From contig JAJEGA010000077.1 in assembly GCA_022820125.1 (NCBI GenBank), forward strand, positions 1 to 64,000: a DNA stretch of 64,000 nucleotides, read 5' to 3'. Made by a program: the position numbers and the translations under genes. Positions 26,091 to 35,344 of this stretch are shown here, piece by piece (the stretch's first letter is position 1; the number at the start of each line of letters is the position of its first letter). This DNA comes from Anaerolineae bacterium (GTDB lineage Bacteria; Chloroflexota; Anaerolineae; Aggregatilineales; Phototrophicaceae). Below the pieces are notes generated by a model. That model worked only from the letters and a program-made list of their open reading frames with translations. It was not told the DNA's origin and ran no database searches.

Positions 26091-29000
26091 TCAATTCCTC
26101 CCGCCCGCAACCCACCGCGCCAACGAATAATCCCGCAGCCCCGCCGGCAATAGTCGCAGCAGCGCCTCCCCCTCTGCCGCATCCAGCGGGCGCAGCAGCA
26201 GCAAAATAGCCACATAAACAGCCCCGCTTGCGACAAGCGCTAGCAAAGACTGACCCAGCGCGAATAAAGCCAGCAGCATCCCCGCCAGCGCAACCAGCGG
26301 CCGCCATAGCAAACTCAAGACCCGCAGCCCTTCCAGCTTGCGGCTGACCAGAATCATAAAGGGCAAGAAGAGAACAACTTCCGAGGCGATGGTCGCCAGC
26401 GCCGCCGCTTGAAAACCATATTGGGGAATGAAGATGGCATTCGCCACAATATTGAAAATGACCGCGGCCGCGAAGGCTCTTGTGATCATCCGCTGCAAGC
26501 CAAGCGCCACCAGCGCGTACTGCGTCAAGCTGTTCATCCAGCCGATTGGAATGCTCCAAATCATCAATTGCAGGGCGATGGCGCCATCGGGGATATAACG
26601 CGCCCCGCCCAGAATCAGCGTCAGCGGTTCAGCCAGGGCGGTGAACGCGACCGCCAACGGCAGCGTCGCCGCGAAAAGCAGCTTGATGCCAAAGCGATAC
26701 GTCTGGCTTAGCGCCGGCCGATCATCCTGCGCCTGCCGCGACATCACTGGGAAGAGCGCCTGCGTGAAAAACGACGGCACGATATTGATCGCCAGCAGCC
26801 ACTTATAACCGGTGCTGTACTGCGCCACCGTCTCCGCGCCCTTCAGCGCCTGCAAAATCAAGATATCGACTTGAAAAAACACCGTCGCCAAAAAGTGATT
26901 CAGCATCAGCGGCAGGCTCTCGCTCGCCATCTCGCGGATCAGCCGCAGATCGGGCAGCCGCCTGCCGATGCGTCCGATGAGCTTGCGCCCCGCCCACAGC
27001 AAAACCAGCAGCGTCAGCGTATTGTTGAAGATGCTGATCGCCGCCAAGCCCACGATGCCGTAACCCAGCAGCAAGGCGATCACGCCGAAGACCGCCTTGT
27101 TCATCGTCGTGATCGTCGCGATCGCCGCGGGCCGCTCAGCCTGCTCGTTGGCATAGAAGAGCGAGGTCATGCCCTTCGACAGGCTCGCCGGGAACAAGCC
27201 GATGTACAGCAAGCCGATAGCAACCAAGCCATCGCTGCTGATCGCTTCCGCGCCCGAGCTCTGCCACAGCAGCATGACGCCCGCCAGCAAGGGGGCGCCG
27301 GCGAAGCTCAGCATCAGGCGGAAGAACGATGTGGTGTACAAGTAATAACCGGCGCGCGCGCGCTTTTGCGATGCCTCGCGGATGAGGAAGAGATCCAAGC
27401 CGAAATTGGTGAAGATGTCGAAGGCGACGAATAATACAATGGCGAAGTTGTAAATCCCCACATCCGCCGGCAGCAGCAACCGATACATCACAATGGCAAA
27501 AGCCAGGTCGATGCCGCGATTGAACAGGTTGAGGATGATCGGCGCGGCGCTGTTGCGCGCCACGCGAGCCAGCCCCGAAGACGCCGCCGTGTTCAAGCCG
27601 ATATAAGCGCGCCAAAACCAGGCTCCCATCAGGAAGAGAATGACCGCGGCGCTGATCGACGAGGCGAACATGCCCAGCTGCATGCTCGCCGGGCTGTAAA
27701 CCAGCCGCACAGTCCAATCGCCCGCCGGCAATTCCACCCCCTGCAAGGTCGCCAGCACCAGCCGCACCGCCAGCCCGAACTCGGCTTCCTCGCCGCTGCC
27801 GTAGGGGCGGGCGAAGGCGCGCCAGCCAGGCATGTAGCTCTCGCTGACCACCAGCCAACTGTCCCGCTCGAGGCTGACATCGATGAATTTCTCGCGTCCG
27901 CTGTCTCGGCTGATTGCCGCCGCTGCGTAACGCGGCACATGCAAGCCGCCGCCCAGTATGTCCAGCTCGGCGAATCTGAAGCCGCCTCCGGCTTCCGCCA
28001 GCCAGCGCGCATCCCAATCCGCCTTGTCAACGGTGAAGGCGCGCGGCATAACCGACTGATTCTCCCAAATCGCCACTTCCTGCCGGTAGACATCCTCCCA
28101 GCCCGGCAGATACATCTCAAAATCGGGCGCCGTCAGCACATAGCGCACATTGAGCAGGTTTAGCAAATCGGTCTGCAGAACCCGCTGATAACCGGCGGGG
28201 CTGCGCCCTTCATCGGTGTAAAGCGGCGCGATCTGATTATGAGCCAATAGATGCTGCGGCTGCAGCGACCGCATCGTCGCCACATACCCAGCCGGGATGA
28301 TGCTGTCATAGCCCCGTATATCATCCAAGCCATAACGCATGCCCGTATTCGGATGCAGAATGGGACCATCTTCGGGCCGCTCGAGGCTGGTCACGCGGAA
28401 GCGCCCCGCCTGCCCCTGCAAGAATTCAACAGCAGGCGGGGTAAAATCCAGCAGCAGCGGATCGCTCGCCGGGTTGAAACCATAAGACGCGATCAGCAAA
28501 TCCGCCGCCGTCAACGCCAACGCCAGCGCCGTCCAGCGCGTCGAACGGCGCCAAGCCGCCAATAGAAACAAGCCGCCGCCAACGAGCAGCAGCGCCCCCA
28601 GCGTCAGCAATTGCGGCTTCTGATAACTGAAGAACATCCGCCCATCAGCGAAGGCGCGATCCGCCCCCGCCAATTCCGTGACCAGGCGATTCAACAGCGG
28701 CTCGAAGCGCGCGAAATCGGCTTGGATCGCCGCGGCGCCCAGCAGCGGCGCCAGACCGGCAATCAGCCCGAGCAGCCCCAAGAGCAGAGCCGTCCGGCGC
28801 CTTCCGCGCCCAGCGCACAAGCTATGCAGACCAATGCCCGCCAGCGCCGCGATCGCCAGCGTCAGCGCATACACCCAGCGAAATGGCGAATTCAGTTGAT
28901 TGATCCCCGGCAGCCGATAGAGCAGCGCATAACTCGGCGCGCCGAACATAAATGACAATGCGATTAAAGCCAGCAAGCCAAAGATAATGACATAAGGCGC

Positions 29001-30182
29001 CAGCTCCCGCCGCCAAAAGCCGCGGACCAAGCCGCAGAGCGCCAGCAGCAGCGGGAGGACGCCCACATAAAGCGCGCCTTCGACATAATTCTTGACGCCC
29101 CAGTAGATAAAGTCTCGCGAGGCGCCGGCAGCATCGCTTAAGTCGCTGATCAGCTCCCCGCTGAATGCGTCCACATAACTGTGATGCGCCGGGCTGCCAT
29201 AAAAGTTCGGCAGCAGAAACTGCAAGAAGTCGCGCGGCGGATGGGCGTAACCCAAGACTGTCTCCAGGCTTGAACGCTCCGCCCGCCAGTTGCTCCCGAC
29301 AAATTCATATAAGGGGATCAATTGCAGCGCCGCCAATCCGATGCCCAGCGCCGGCAGCGCCGCCAGCCACATTGAAGACGACAGCGCCCACCTTGTCGGG
29401 AATCGCCCGCTTTCGCGCCAGCGCCGCGCCGTCGCCCAAATCAGCCGAAACGCCGCATAATAAGCCGCGATCAACAGCGTATAAATCGTCAGCTCAATAT
29501 GCCCCGCCAGGATGTTGCAGCCGACCGCCAGCGCGCCGATCACCACCCAGAGCAGCGCCGTGCCGCGGAAGATCCACAGGCTGCGCCCGCGCGCGATATT
29601 CTCGATCATCCAGAGAATCAGCGGCAGCCAGACCGCCGCCGCCACGATCATCGGGAAAACCGCGCTGGCGATCAAAAAGCCCGACAGCTGATAGACGATT
29701 CCAGCCAGCCCCGCCCCCGCCCGGTTGATGCCCAGGGCGCGCAGGAAACCAGCCATAAAGGCGCCCGCCAGCCACAGATTAACCACAATGAACCAGCCGT
29801 AGGCGGCGCTCAAGGGCAAGACATAATAGATGATGCTGAGCGGATAAAGCGCCGAATGCTGCCCGGCGGCGAAGAACGGAACGCCCCCGAACAGATGCGG
29901 GTTCCAAAGCGGGATCTCGCCTTGCGCGATCTGCGCCCGAATAAAGCTCTTCCACTGCAAGTTCTGCAATACCATGTCAGAAAGCAAGTGGTTATGCGGG
30001 GTTGCTGGCGCCCGCGTCACATCGCGATAGGCGGAATAAGGCAAATGCTGGAACAGATTCTCGCTCGGCAGCAGGGTGCGGCTGCCAAGCGTCTGCTGAT
30101 GGAACATCACCAGCGGCGCGATGAATAGAATCAGTATCAGCGTGAGATCAGGCGCGACTCGGCGGCTTAAGGACATCTGCAT
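26091..30182 (-). CDS. YfhO-like membrane protein fused to Wzx/MATE-type flippase
   Basis: A 1363-residue polytopic protein. Residues 1 to about 860 look like a YfhO-family membrane protein: N-terminal segment with SRTLLPSENLFQHLPYSAYR, the motif EIPLWNPHLFGGVPFFAAGQHSALYP, some 12 membrane segments, then a large extracytoplasmic domain (about 590-835) and a closing membrane helix. Residues about 862-1363 form a complete polysaccharide flippase-like domain (NSAAPIILNLFNRGIDLAFAIV, then 12-14 segments). YfhO proteins act in glycosylation of surface polymers; flippases move lipid-linked sugars. One chain could thus move and modify the same glycan (inference). The frame is open across the junction with no internal stop. 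Fusion of two adjacent genes by loss of a stop is the alternative. Confidence 0.8.
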   Translation of the reverse strand: MQMSLSRRVAPDLTLILILFIAPLVMFHQQTLGSRTLLPSENLFQHLPYSAYRDVTRAPATPHNHLLSDMVLQNLQWKSFIRAQIAQGEIPLWNPHLFGGVPFFAAGQHSALYPLSIIYYVLPLSAAYGWFIVVNLWLAGAFMAGFLRALGINRAGAGLAGIVYQLSGFLIASAVFPMIVAAAVWLPLILWMIENIARGRSLWIFRGTALLWVVIGALAVGCNILAGHIELTIYTLLIAAYYAAFRLIWATARRWRESGRFPTRWALSSSMWLAALPALGIGLAALQLIPLYEFVGSNWRAERSSLETVLGYAHPPRDFLQFLLPNFYGSPAHHSYVDAFSGELISDLSDAAGASRDFIYWGVKNYVEGALYVGVLPLLLALCGLVRGFWRRELAPYVIIFGLLALIALSFMFGAPSYALLYRLPGINQLNSPFRWVYALTLAIAALAGIGLHSLCAGRGRRRTALLLGLLGLIAGLAPLLGAAAIQADFARFEPLLNRLVTELAGADRAFADGRMFFSYQKPQLLTLGALLLVGGGLFLLAAWRRSTRWTALALALTAADLLIASYGFNPASDPLLLDFTPPAVEFLQGQAGRFRVTSLERPEDGPILHPNTGMRYGLDDIRGYDSIIPAGYVATMRSLQPQHLLAHNQIAPLYTDEGRSPAGYQRVLQTDLLNLLNVRYVLTAPDFEMYLPGWEDVYRQEVAIWENQSVMPRAFTVDKADWDARWLAEAGGGFRFAELDILGGGLHVPRYAAAAISRDSGREKFIDVSLERDSWLVVSESYMPGWRAFARPYGSGEEAEFGLAVRLVLATLQGVELPAGDWTVRLVYSPASMQLGMFASSISAAVILFLMGAWFWRAYIGLNTAASSGLARVARNSAAPIILNLFNRGIDLAFAIVMYRLLLPADVGIYNFAIVLFVAFDIFTNFGLDLFLIREASQKRARAGYYLYTTSFFRLMLSFAGAPLLAGVMLLWQSSGAEAISSDGLVAIGLLYIGLFPASLSKGMTSLFYANEQAERPAAIATITTMNKAVFGVIALLLGYGIVGLAAISIFNNTLTLLVLLWAGRKLIGRIGRRLPDLRLIREMASESLPLMLNHFLATVFFQVDILILQALKGAETVAQYSTGYKWLLAINIVPSFFTQALFPVMSRQAQDDRPALSQTYRFGIKLLFAATLPLAVAFTALAEPLTLILGGARYIPDGAIALQLMIWSIPIGWMNSLTQYALVALGLQRMITRAFAAAVIFNIVANAIFIPQYGFQAAALATIASEVVLFLPFMILVSRKLEGLRVLSLLWRPLVALAGMLLALFALGQSLLALVASGAVYVAILLLLRPLDAAEGEALLRLLPAGLRDYSLARWVAGGRN

Positions 30183-30567
30183 TGTTGTTCACCAGTTCTC
30201 TTAATGGAGCCGCGGCGCTCCTTTGGAAAGTACTTTTGTTATACACAGGCGCGTGGTTTTTGCCTAGTCGAGCGAAAGCAATGACAATATCCCAAGCAAC
30301 TGCGGATTTATCCCAAGAATTCTGCGATATATCCCTTGCGCCGCCGTCGAATCGGTCTAGAATTGTAGATATCTGAGCCTGTCATCCGGCTCTCACGGTC
30401 GCCTGCTGACCTCTTTTCGCCGGGCAATCTCCGCTGGCGCAAGTCGCTCGGCGACCAAGTTGCGTCATCGAAATAGCGGCGGAAATCGTCATGGTTCTAA
30501 TTAAGGGGGCGGGCTTATCGCAACGCAGCAGGCGGAACTCAAGCAATATCCCCTAAGGGAAACGATT
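30183..30567. other. Divergent intergenic region
   Basis: Separates the YfhO-Wzx gene from the kinase-like gene and must hold both promoters. I see a TATAAC box reading toward the minus-strand gene but no good -35 partner. CCCTAAGGG just before 30568 overlaps the ribosome site of the kinase-like gene. No TAGGGGCG repeat is present. Confidence 0.45.
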
Positions 30568-33500
30568 ATGGCGAACAGTCTGTTCGACAATCGCTATCGA
30601 TACAACTTCATTTATCCACGGGGCCGCTCGGGCGAGACCCTGCGCGCGGTCGATACCGCCGCCGATGAGCGCCCGGTGGTCATCAAGCGCCCCAACCCCA
30701 ACGACGCGCCGCCCATCCGCGCGGGCCAAGAAGTCAGCATCATCAACGAACGCGAGGCGCTAAAACGCCTGGCTGGCCACCCGGTCTTGACCGAGCTGCT
30801 GGGCAGCGGGCAATTCTTCGTCGGCGGCATCCCCCAGCAATACATCGTCATGGAACGCGCCGAAGGCTTGGTCATCGAAGAAGAAGTGGTCAGCCTCGCC
30901 GGCATGCATCAACGCCTGCCCGAGCTCGAAATGCTGGAAATCCTGGACCGGCTGATCGATCTCTTGCGAACCGCCCACGATCGCGACATTGTCTACAACG
31001 ATGTCGACGCAAAGCACTTGTTTTGGAACCGCGAGCGCTACCAACTCAAGGTGATCGACTGGGGCAACGCCGTCTTTCTCGAAGGCGACGAGGCGACCCT
31101 GGGCGGCATCAGCCGGCAAACCGACATTTACCAAATCGGCGAGCTGATTTATTTCATCCTGTCCGGCGGCTACCGCATCGAGGTCCCGCGCGACGCCGAT
31201 GCCGATTTCCTCGTCGACTTCCACCAAGACAGCGAATCCATTGATCCGCGCCTGCAAGCGATCGTCACGCGCGCCGTACATCCCAATCTGCGTTATCGCT
31301 ACGCCTCGCTCAGCGAATTAAATGCCGACCTGCTGCGTTATCGTACGCCGCTGGAGCAAGACCGCAACTCGATCGTCTCGCGCGCCATCGACAAGCTGCG
31401 CGCCCCGGATTTGAGCCGCAATGACTTGCAGGCGCTGCAAACCAATCTGCAAATTGCCCTGCGCCAGAACCCCGCTTACCCAGCCGCCCGCAGCGCGCAC
31501 CAGGAAATCGTCGACAGGATGCGCGATCTTGAAGTCTCGGCTGATCTCGATGCCGTCAGAATCTATATGCGCAGCCACAATTGGAGCAGCGCCGCCGATC
31601 TGCTCTCCGAACTTCGCGGGCGCGCCGGCAGCAAAACCAGCGGGCTTGTGCATCTTTTGCTTGATTGGTGCCTGATGCTTGCCGACAGCCAGCTTAGCCA
31701 GACGCCAGCCTCGGTCGCCGATGCCGCCGCCCTGCTCTTTGAATACAAAGTGGATAAAGCCGCCAACACGCTATTGGCTGGGCACACAGAAAACGAGGAC
31801 GACCGGCTGCTTCAATGGCGCCTGGCGGAGCGCGTCTCCTCCCATTTCCCCGATGTGCTGCTGCTCAAGCCCAACCTCTATCGGCTCGATAGCGCCATCC
31901 AGCGCCTGGAAGCGGAAGGCATCCCCATTGACGAGCCGCGCGCTATCCTGGCTCGCATCAATGGCGCGCTATCCGAGGGCGCTCTGCTGGAGGCGCCCGG
32001 CGCCGGGCAACTGCGCGATTCTTTTCGCGGCGTGGTTGATAGCCTATCCGCCCTCAACGCCAATCTGCAAACGCTCAGCTTGCAGCATGAATTTTCTGAA
32101 AGGCGCTTGCCGCTCAACGCCTTGACGCGCGCGCTGAATGCTGCGATGGCGCTGGCGGATAATATGCATGTCGTCGGCAAGAGCGCCGCCAACAACCCGC
32201 GCGACGCCCTCTCCGCCCTTGATGCCAGCCGCGCAATCGACCCCGCGAACCCGGTTTGGGACACGATCGAAGACTTCCTCAGCCTGCTCTACGAAATCCT
32301 GCAGAATTGCCAAACCTACGTGCCCGCCGCTGATGGCTCCGACCTGGAAAAATGGCTGGACGTGACGCACGACGAACTCAAACCCTTCGCCGAACAGCTC
32401 TTCGACGAAATGCTCGCGGCGATGCTCGACGGCATATCTACCGCGCAGGTCGCCTGGAAGCGCTATCGCGACGTGATCGTCGCCGGCGACAAAACCGAAG
32501 CGACCGGCGTATTAACGCGCGCCGCCGAGACCGTGAGCACCATCAGCCCCACCCTTTCCAGTTGGTTTAATCAGTTGGCGAATGTGGTGGAAAAAGCCAG
32601 CTATGTCGAACGCCACTCGGTACCAGGCCACCTGGGCCGAACCCTAGCCGATGGTTGGGCTGCCTTCGATCAAAGCCAACTGGCTGATGCGCAGCGGCTG
32701 GGCCAGCAAGCGATGGAAATCGCCCGCAGCGAGGGCGAACAATTCATCGCCGAGCGGCTCTGGCGCGTCTCGCGCATCTTGCGCGATTGGGTCGAGCGCA
32801 ACGGTGTCGAAAGCGAAAGCCGCACGCAGCAGGCGCTGATTGATGTGGAAGACCTCTTCACGGACCACGAAAACCGCGACATCAATAACTTCGCAACCCA
32901 GATGCCCAGCACCGAGACCTATCTCAAAGCGATGGGGCAAGGCTTGGTGCAAGGCTTCGCCACCAGCAACACAGCCGCGCTGCGCCTTCTCTTTGCCCAC
33001 TACATCTTCTCCGGTGTGCTCGATACCCACGATGGCGCCATTGACGACGCACGCTTCTGGCAGGCCGCCTGCCTGCGCGCCCTGCCCGATTTTGCCGAGC
33101 GCCATATCGCCCTGCGAAAGCTGGACGAATTCATCGAACGGCGCGCTAGCCTGCTCGCCGCGCAAAACGTCTTTGCCGAGCTCTCCGGTCCCCATATCAC
33201 CAACAGCCTCGCCGAACTCATTCGCCAACTGGAGAGCAACCCGCAGGCGCGCTTGTTGACGCCGGGCATCCAAAGCCTGAAAGCGCTGGAATCGGCGCTG
33301 CAAGATTGGGCGGACGCCGAGTTTCGCTCGGCTGGCAACAAAATCGAGCAAGTGCTGCGCAGCATCACCGAAGCCGAATCCAACGCCAATATCAGCCTGG
33401 GCGATTACCGCGCCTGGATGACCGAGCTGCAGGCGGCGCTGGCAGAGCTCAGCGTCAAGCGGCGCAATCTGCTAAGTGAGATCGACCGCCAACTCGACGA

Positions 33501-34842
33501 GCCGCAGCCGAGCGTGCGCGAAGCCATCCACCTGCAAGCTGACGTCACCGAAGACCTGCTCGGCTACAAGCACGCGCAGATGATGCTGGGCTGGCGCGAT
33601 ACCTATGAAGCCTTCGTCTCAATCTACCAGGGGGACAAGATCCGCAAGCAAAAGCTCGAGGCAATGGACGAGCTTTTCAAAGCGATGTTTATCGATCGCA
33701 ATCCGGCTTATCCGCTCTTCCGCCACTGGTATCGACAGGTGGAAGCCATGCCCGAAGAACCGCCGGCAACAGAAGAAAAGGCGCCCGAGGACCAACCGGC
33801 CGCGCTGGAGCCGGCCTCCATTGAGGAGGCTCAATCGCCCGAACCAGCGCCGCAGGACGAAATGGAAGCCGCGCCCGCCGGGGTCAATCGCTGGGCATTC
33901 AACGGCGCTCTCCTAATCGGCATCGCGCTCGTCATCGGCGGCTTGCTCACGCTGGCCGGCAACGGCATCATCGAAGACATCCTGGCTGCGCTGCTCCCCG
34001 TCTCTTCGCCCACCGTTTCCGCCGCCGAAAGCGCTGCCCTACCGCCAGCCAGCAGCGAGACCGATGAACTCGAAGCCCGAGCTGTCGATGTAGAGCCGGC
34101 TGCGGACGAAGACGCGAGCGCCGCCCTGGCAGCGACTTCGGCGCCAGTTTCTACCGAGCTCCCCAAGCCCAGCGCAATCCCCAGCGAAATCCCGACCCTG
34201 GCCAGCACCGAAGCGCCGACGCCGCTCCCGACAGCGGAATTGCCGCCTGCGGGGCTGCAAGGTTCGCAAGACCTGCTCGCCCTATACGCCAGCGCCGATG
34301 CAGCGCCCTTTTGGGATGAAAGCCTGTTCAGTCGCGATAGTGGTTCCTGGCGCCTGGGGCGCAATGGCGATGCCGACGGCGATACGATTTTCTTCGCGCC
34401 CGCGGCCGCTCTGCTAAACCGCAGCTACGGCAATGAAGCGCCAACGCGCATCCGCCGCGTTCAAGCCGAAATCGCCCTGCACAGCACGTCGCCCGCGCTC
34501 GAGGCTTCCGACGTCTACTTCGGCATTCTGCTGCGGAGCGTGGACGGCGAAGGCGAAGCCGGCATTCAGATCCAGCTAGCGCAACCCAATGTGATTAACT
34601 TGGCGCTTTACCAAAATGGCGAAGCTCGCGTCATCAGCCAGCGTTCGGTCAACAATCTCATCGCGCGCCTGCGCCTGGATCGCGACCCGTCTTCCGGCGC
34701 CCTCAGCGCTTACTTCAATGATTCGCCCATCGGCGAGCCCGTCGATTTCCCGCCCGCCAACAACCCGCTCGAACCTGTCATCTTCGTCAAAGACGGCGGT
34801 GTTGTCATCGGCGTCTCCGCCTGGGAAATCACTCTGGACTAA
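30568..34842 (+). CDS. Giant transmembrane protein with N-terminal kinase-like domain
   Basis: A 1424-residue protein. Residues 1-265 resemble a Ser/Thr kinase: lysine in PVVIKRP (K40), helix-C-like NEREALKRL, YND (D145) in place of HRD, and DWG (164-166) in place of DFG. The usual catalytic-loop Lys and Asn are replaced (D147, H150), so it may be a pseudokinase or a divergent kinase. Residues 270 to 1080 are helical and repeat-like without a recognised family. An acidic, Pro-rich stretch precedes one membrane segment at about 1107-1135, followed by a Pro/Thr/Ser-rich linker and a C-terminal beta-rich domain (about 1230-1424) recalling concanavalin-like folds. The layout suggests an outside binding domain and an inside kinase-like module. 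AAGGGA lies before ATG 30568. No partner phosphatase is adjacent. Confidence 0.8.
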   Translation: MANSLFDNRYRYNFIYPRGRSGETLRAVDTAADERPVVIKRPNPNDAPPIRAGQEVSIINEREALKRLAGHPVLTELLGSGQFFVGGIPQQYIVMERAEGLVIEEEVVSLAGMHQRLPELEMLEILDRLIDLLRTAHDRDIVYNDVDAKHLFWNRERYQLKVIDWGNAVFLEGDEATLGGISRQTDIYQIGELIYFILSGGYRIEVPRDADADFLVDFHQDSESIDPRLQAIVTRAVHPNLRYRYASLSELNADLLRYRTPLEQDRNSIVSRAIDKLRAPDLSRNDLQALQTNLQIALRQNPAYPAARSAHQEIVDRMRDLEVSADLDAVRIYMRSHNWSSAADLLSELRGRAGSKTSGLVHLLLDWCLMLADSQLSQTPASVADAAALLFEYKVDKAANTLLAGHTENEDDRLLQWRLAERVSSHFPDVLLLKPNLYRLDSAIQRLEAEGIPIDEPRAILARINGALSEGALLEAPGAGQLRDSFRGVVDSLSALNANLQTLSLQHEFSERRLPLNALTRALNAAMALADNMHVVGKSAANNPRDALSALDASRAIDPANPVWDTIEDFLSLLYEILQNCQTYVPAADGSDLEKWLDVTHDELKPFAEQLFDEMLAAMLDGISTAQVAWKRYRDVIVAGDKTEATGVLTRAAETVSTISPTLSSWFNQLANVVEKASYVERHSVPGHLGRTLADGWAAFDQSQLADAQRLGQQAMEIARSEGEQFIAERLWRVSRILRDWVERNGVESESRTQQALIDVEDLFTDHENRDINNFATQMPSTETYLKAMGQGLVQGFATSNTAALRLLFAHYIFSGVLDTHDGAIDDARFWQAACLRALPDFAERHIALRKLDEFIERRASLLAAQNVFAELSGPHITNSLAELIRQLESNPQARLLTPGIQSLKALESALQDWADAEFRSAGNKIEQVLRSITEAESNANISLGDYRAWMTELQAALAELSVKRRNLLSEIDRQLDEPQPSVREAIHLQADVTEDLLGYKHAQMMLGWRDTYEAFVSIYQGDKIRKQKLEAMDELFKAMFIDRNPAYPLFRHWYRQVEAMPEEPPATEEKAPEDQPAALEPASIEEAQSPEPAPQDEMEAAPAGVNRWAFNGALLIGIALVIGGLLTLAGNGIIEDILAALLPVSSPTVSAAESAALPPASSETDELEARAVDVEPAADEDASAALAATSAPVSTELPKPSAIPSEIPTLASTEAPTPLPTAELPPAGLQGSQDLLALYASADAAPFWDESLFSRDSGSWRLGRNGDADGDTIFFAPAAALLNRSYGNEAPTRIRRVQAEIALHSTSPALEASDVYFGILLRSVDGEGEAGIQIQLAQPNVINLALYQNGEARVISQRSVNNLIARLRLDRDPSSGALSAYFNDSPIGEPVDFPPANNPLEPVIFVKDGGVVIGVSAWEITLD

Positions 34843-34865
34843 ATCACCCGCCTTGCTTGACAAAC

Positions 34866-34891
34866 TGTAGGGGCGAGCACGTGGCTCGCCC
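34866..34891. repeat. Single hairpin repeat
   Basis: TGTAGGGGCGAGC, a short loop, then GCTCGCCC, 24 bases after the kinase-like gene. Confidence 0.8.
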
Positions 34892-34903
34892 TCTCTCTGT
34901 CCT

Positions 34904-35074
34904 CAGTAATTCCAAGAAAGTCATGCGAAAAAGGGCGATGCTAATCTGATTCGAGATCTGTAGGGGCGAGACTTGTCTCGCCCACTATGTCGCCATTGTA
35001 CATGTGGGCGACTCAAGAGTCGCCCCTACGACGTTCCTTCATTATGTTGCATAACTTTATTGGGCTTACTTCTG
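34904..35074. mobile_element. MITE-like element A, copy 2
   Basis: Left end CAGTAATTCCAAGAAAGTC and the reverse complement of the right end (CAGAAGTAAGCCCAATAAAG) are imperfect inverted repeats leading into a shared -TATGC/-CATGC block. The interior is a near-exact reverse complement of 23178-23310, including both hairpins (GAGAC and GACTC stems). The right flank (ATTGGGCTTACTTCTG) matches the right flank of copy 1 in the same direction, so only the core is flipped. Confidence 0.75.
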
Positions 35075-35097
35075 CGCCCTTTGTGGTGTAAAACAAC

Positions 35098-35123
35098 GGG
35101 CGTCTCAGCGAGACGCCCCTACA
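35098..35123. repeat. Single hairpin repeat
   Basis: GGGCGTCTC, AGC loop, GAGACGCCCCTACA. Confidence 0.8.
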
Positions 35124-35189
35124 AGGATTGTTCTTTTTCGCCTCCGCCGAACAGCCCTCTGTGTTGCCTCGTTTCCTCTGGTTAAAAAC

Positions 35190-35344
35190 CCTCATCCAGG
35201 AATACGTCTGTAGGGGCGACTCGGTGAGTCGCCCGCCCTCAACAACTTAGAAATCAACGGGCGAGCCACGAGCTCGCCCCTACGGACTCATGCTTTCGCG
35301 CATTCGCTATTTTCTGTGAGCCATGTCGTGACTTGCGCGCAGAC
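35190..35344 (+). repeat. Family-3 composite repeat
   Basis: Begins CCTCATCCAGGAATACGTC, carries facing hairpins with GACTC and GAGCC stems, and ends CTATTTTCTGTGAGCCATG then GTGACTTGCG. Start and end match 47634-47821; the end also matches 22706-22753. It abuts the stop codon of the stomatin-like gene. Confidence 0.7.

Noticed and set aside
30182..30376. 64-codon plus-strand frame upstream of the kinase-like gene
   Set aside because: Overlaps the divergent promoter region, no ribosome site, and no recognisable product.
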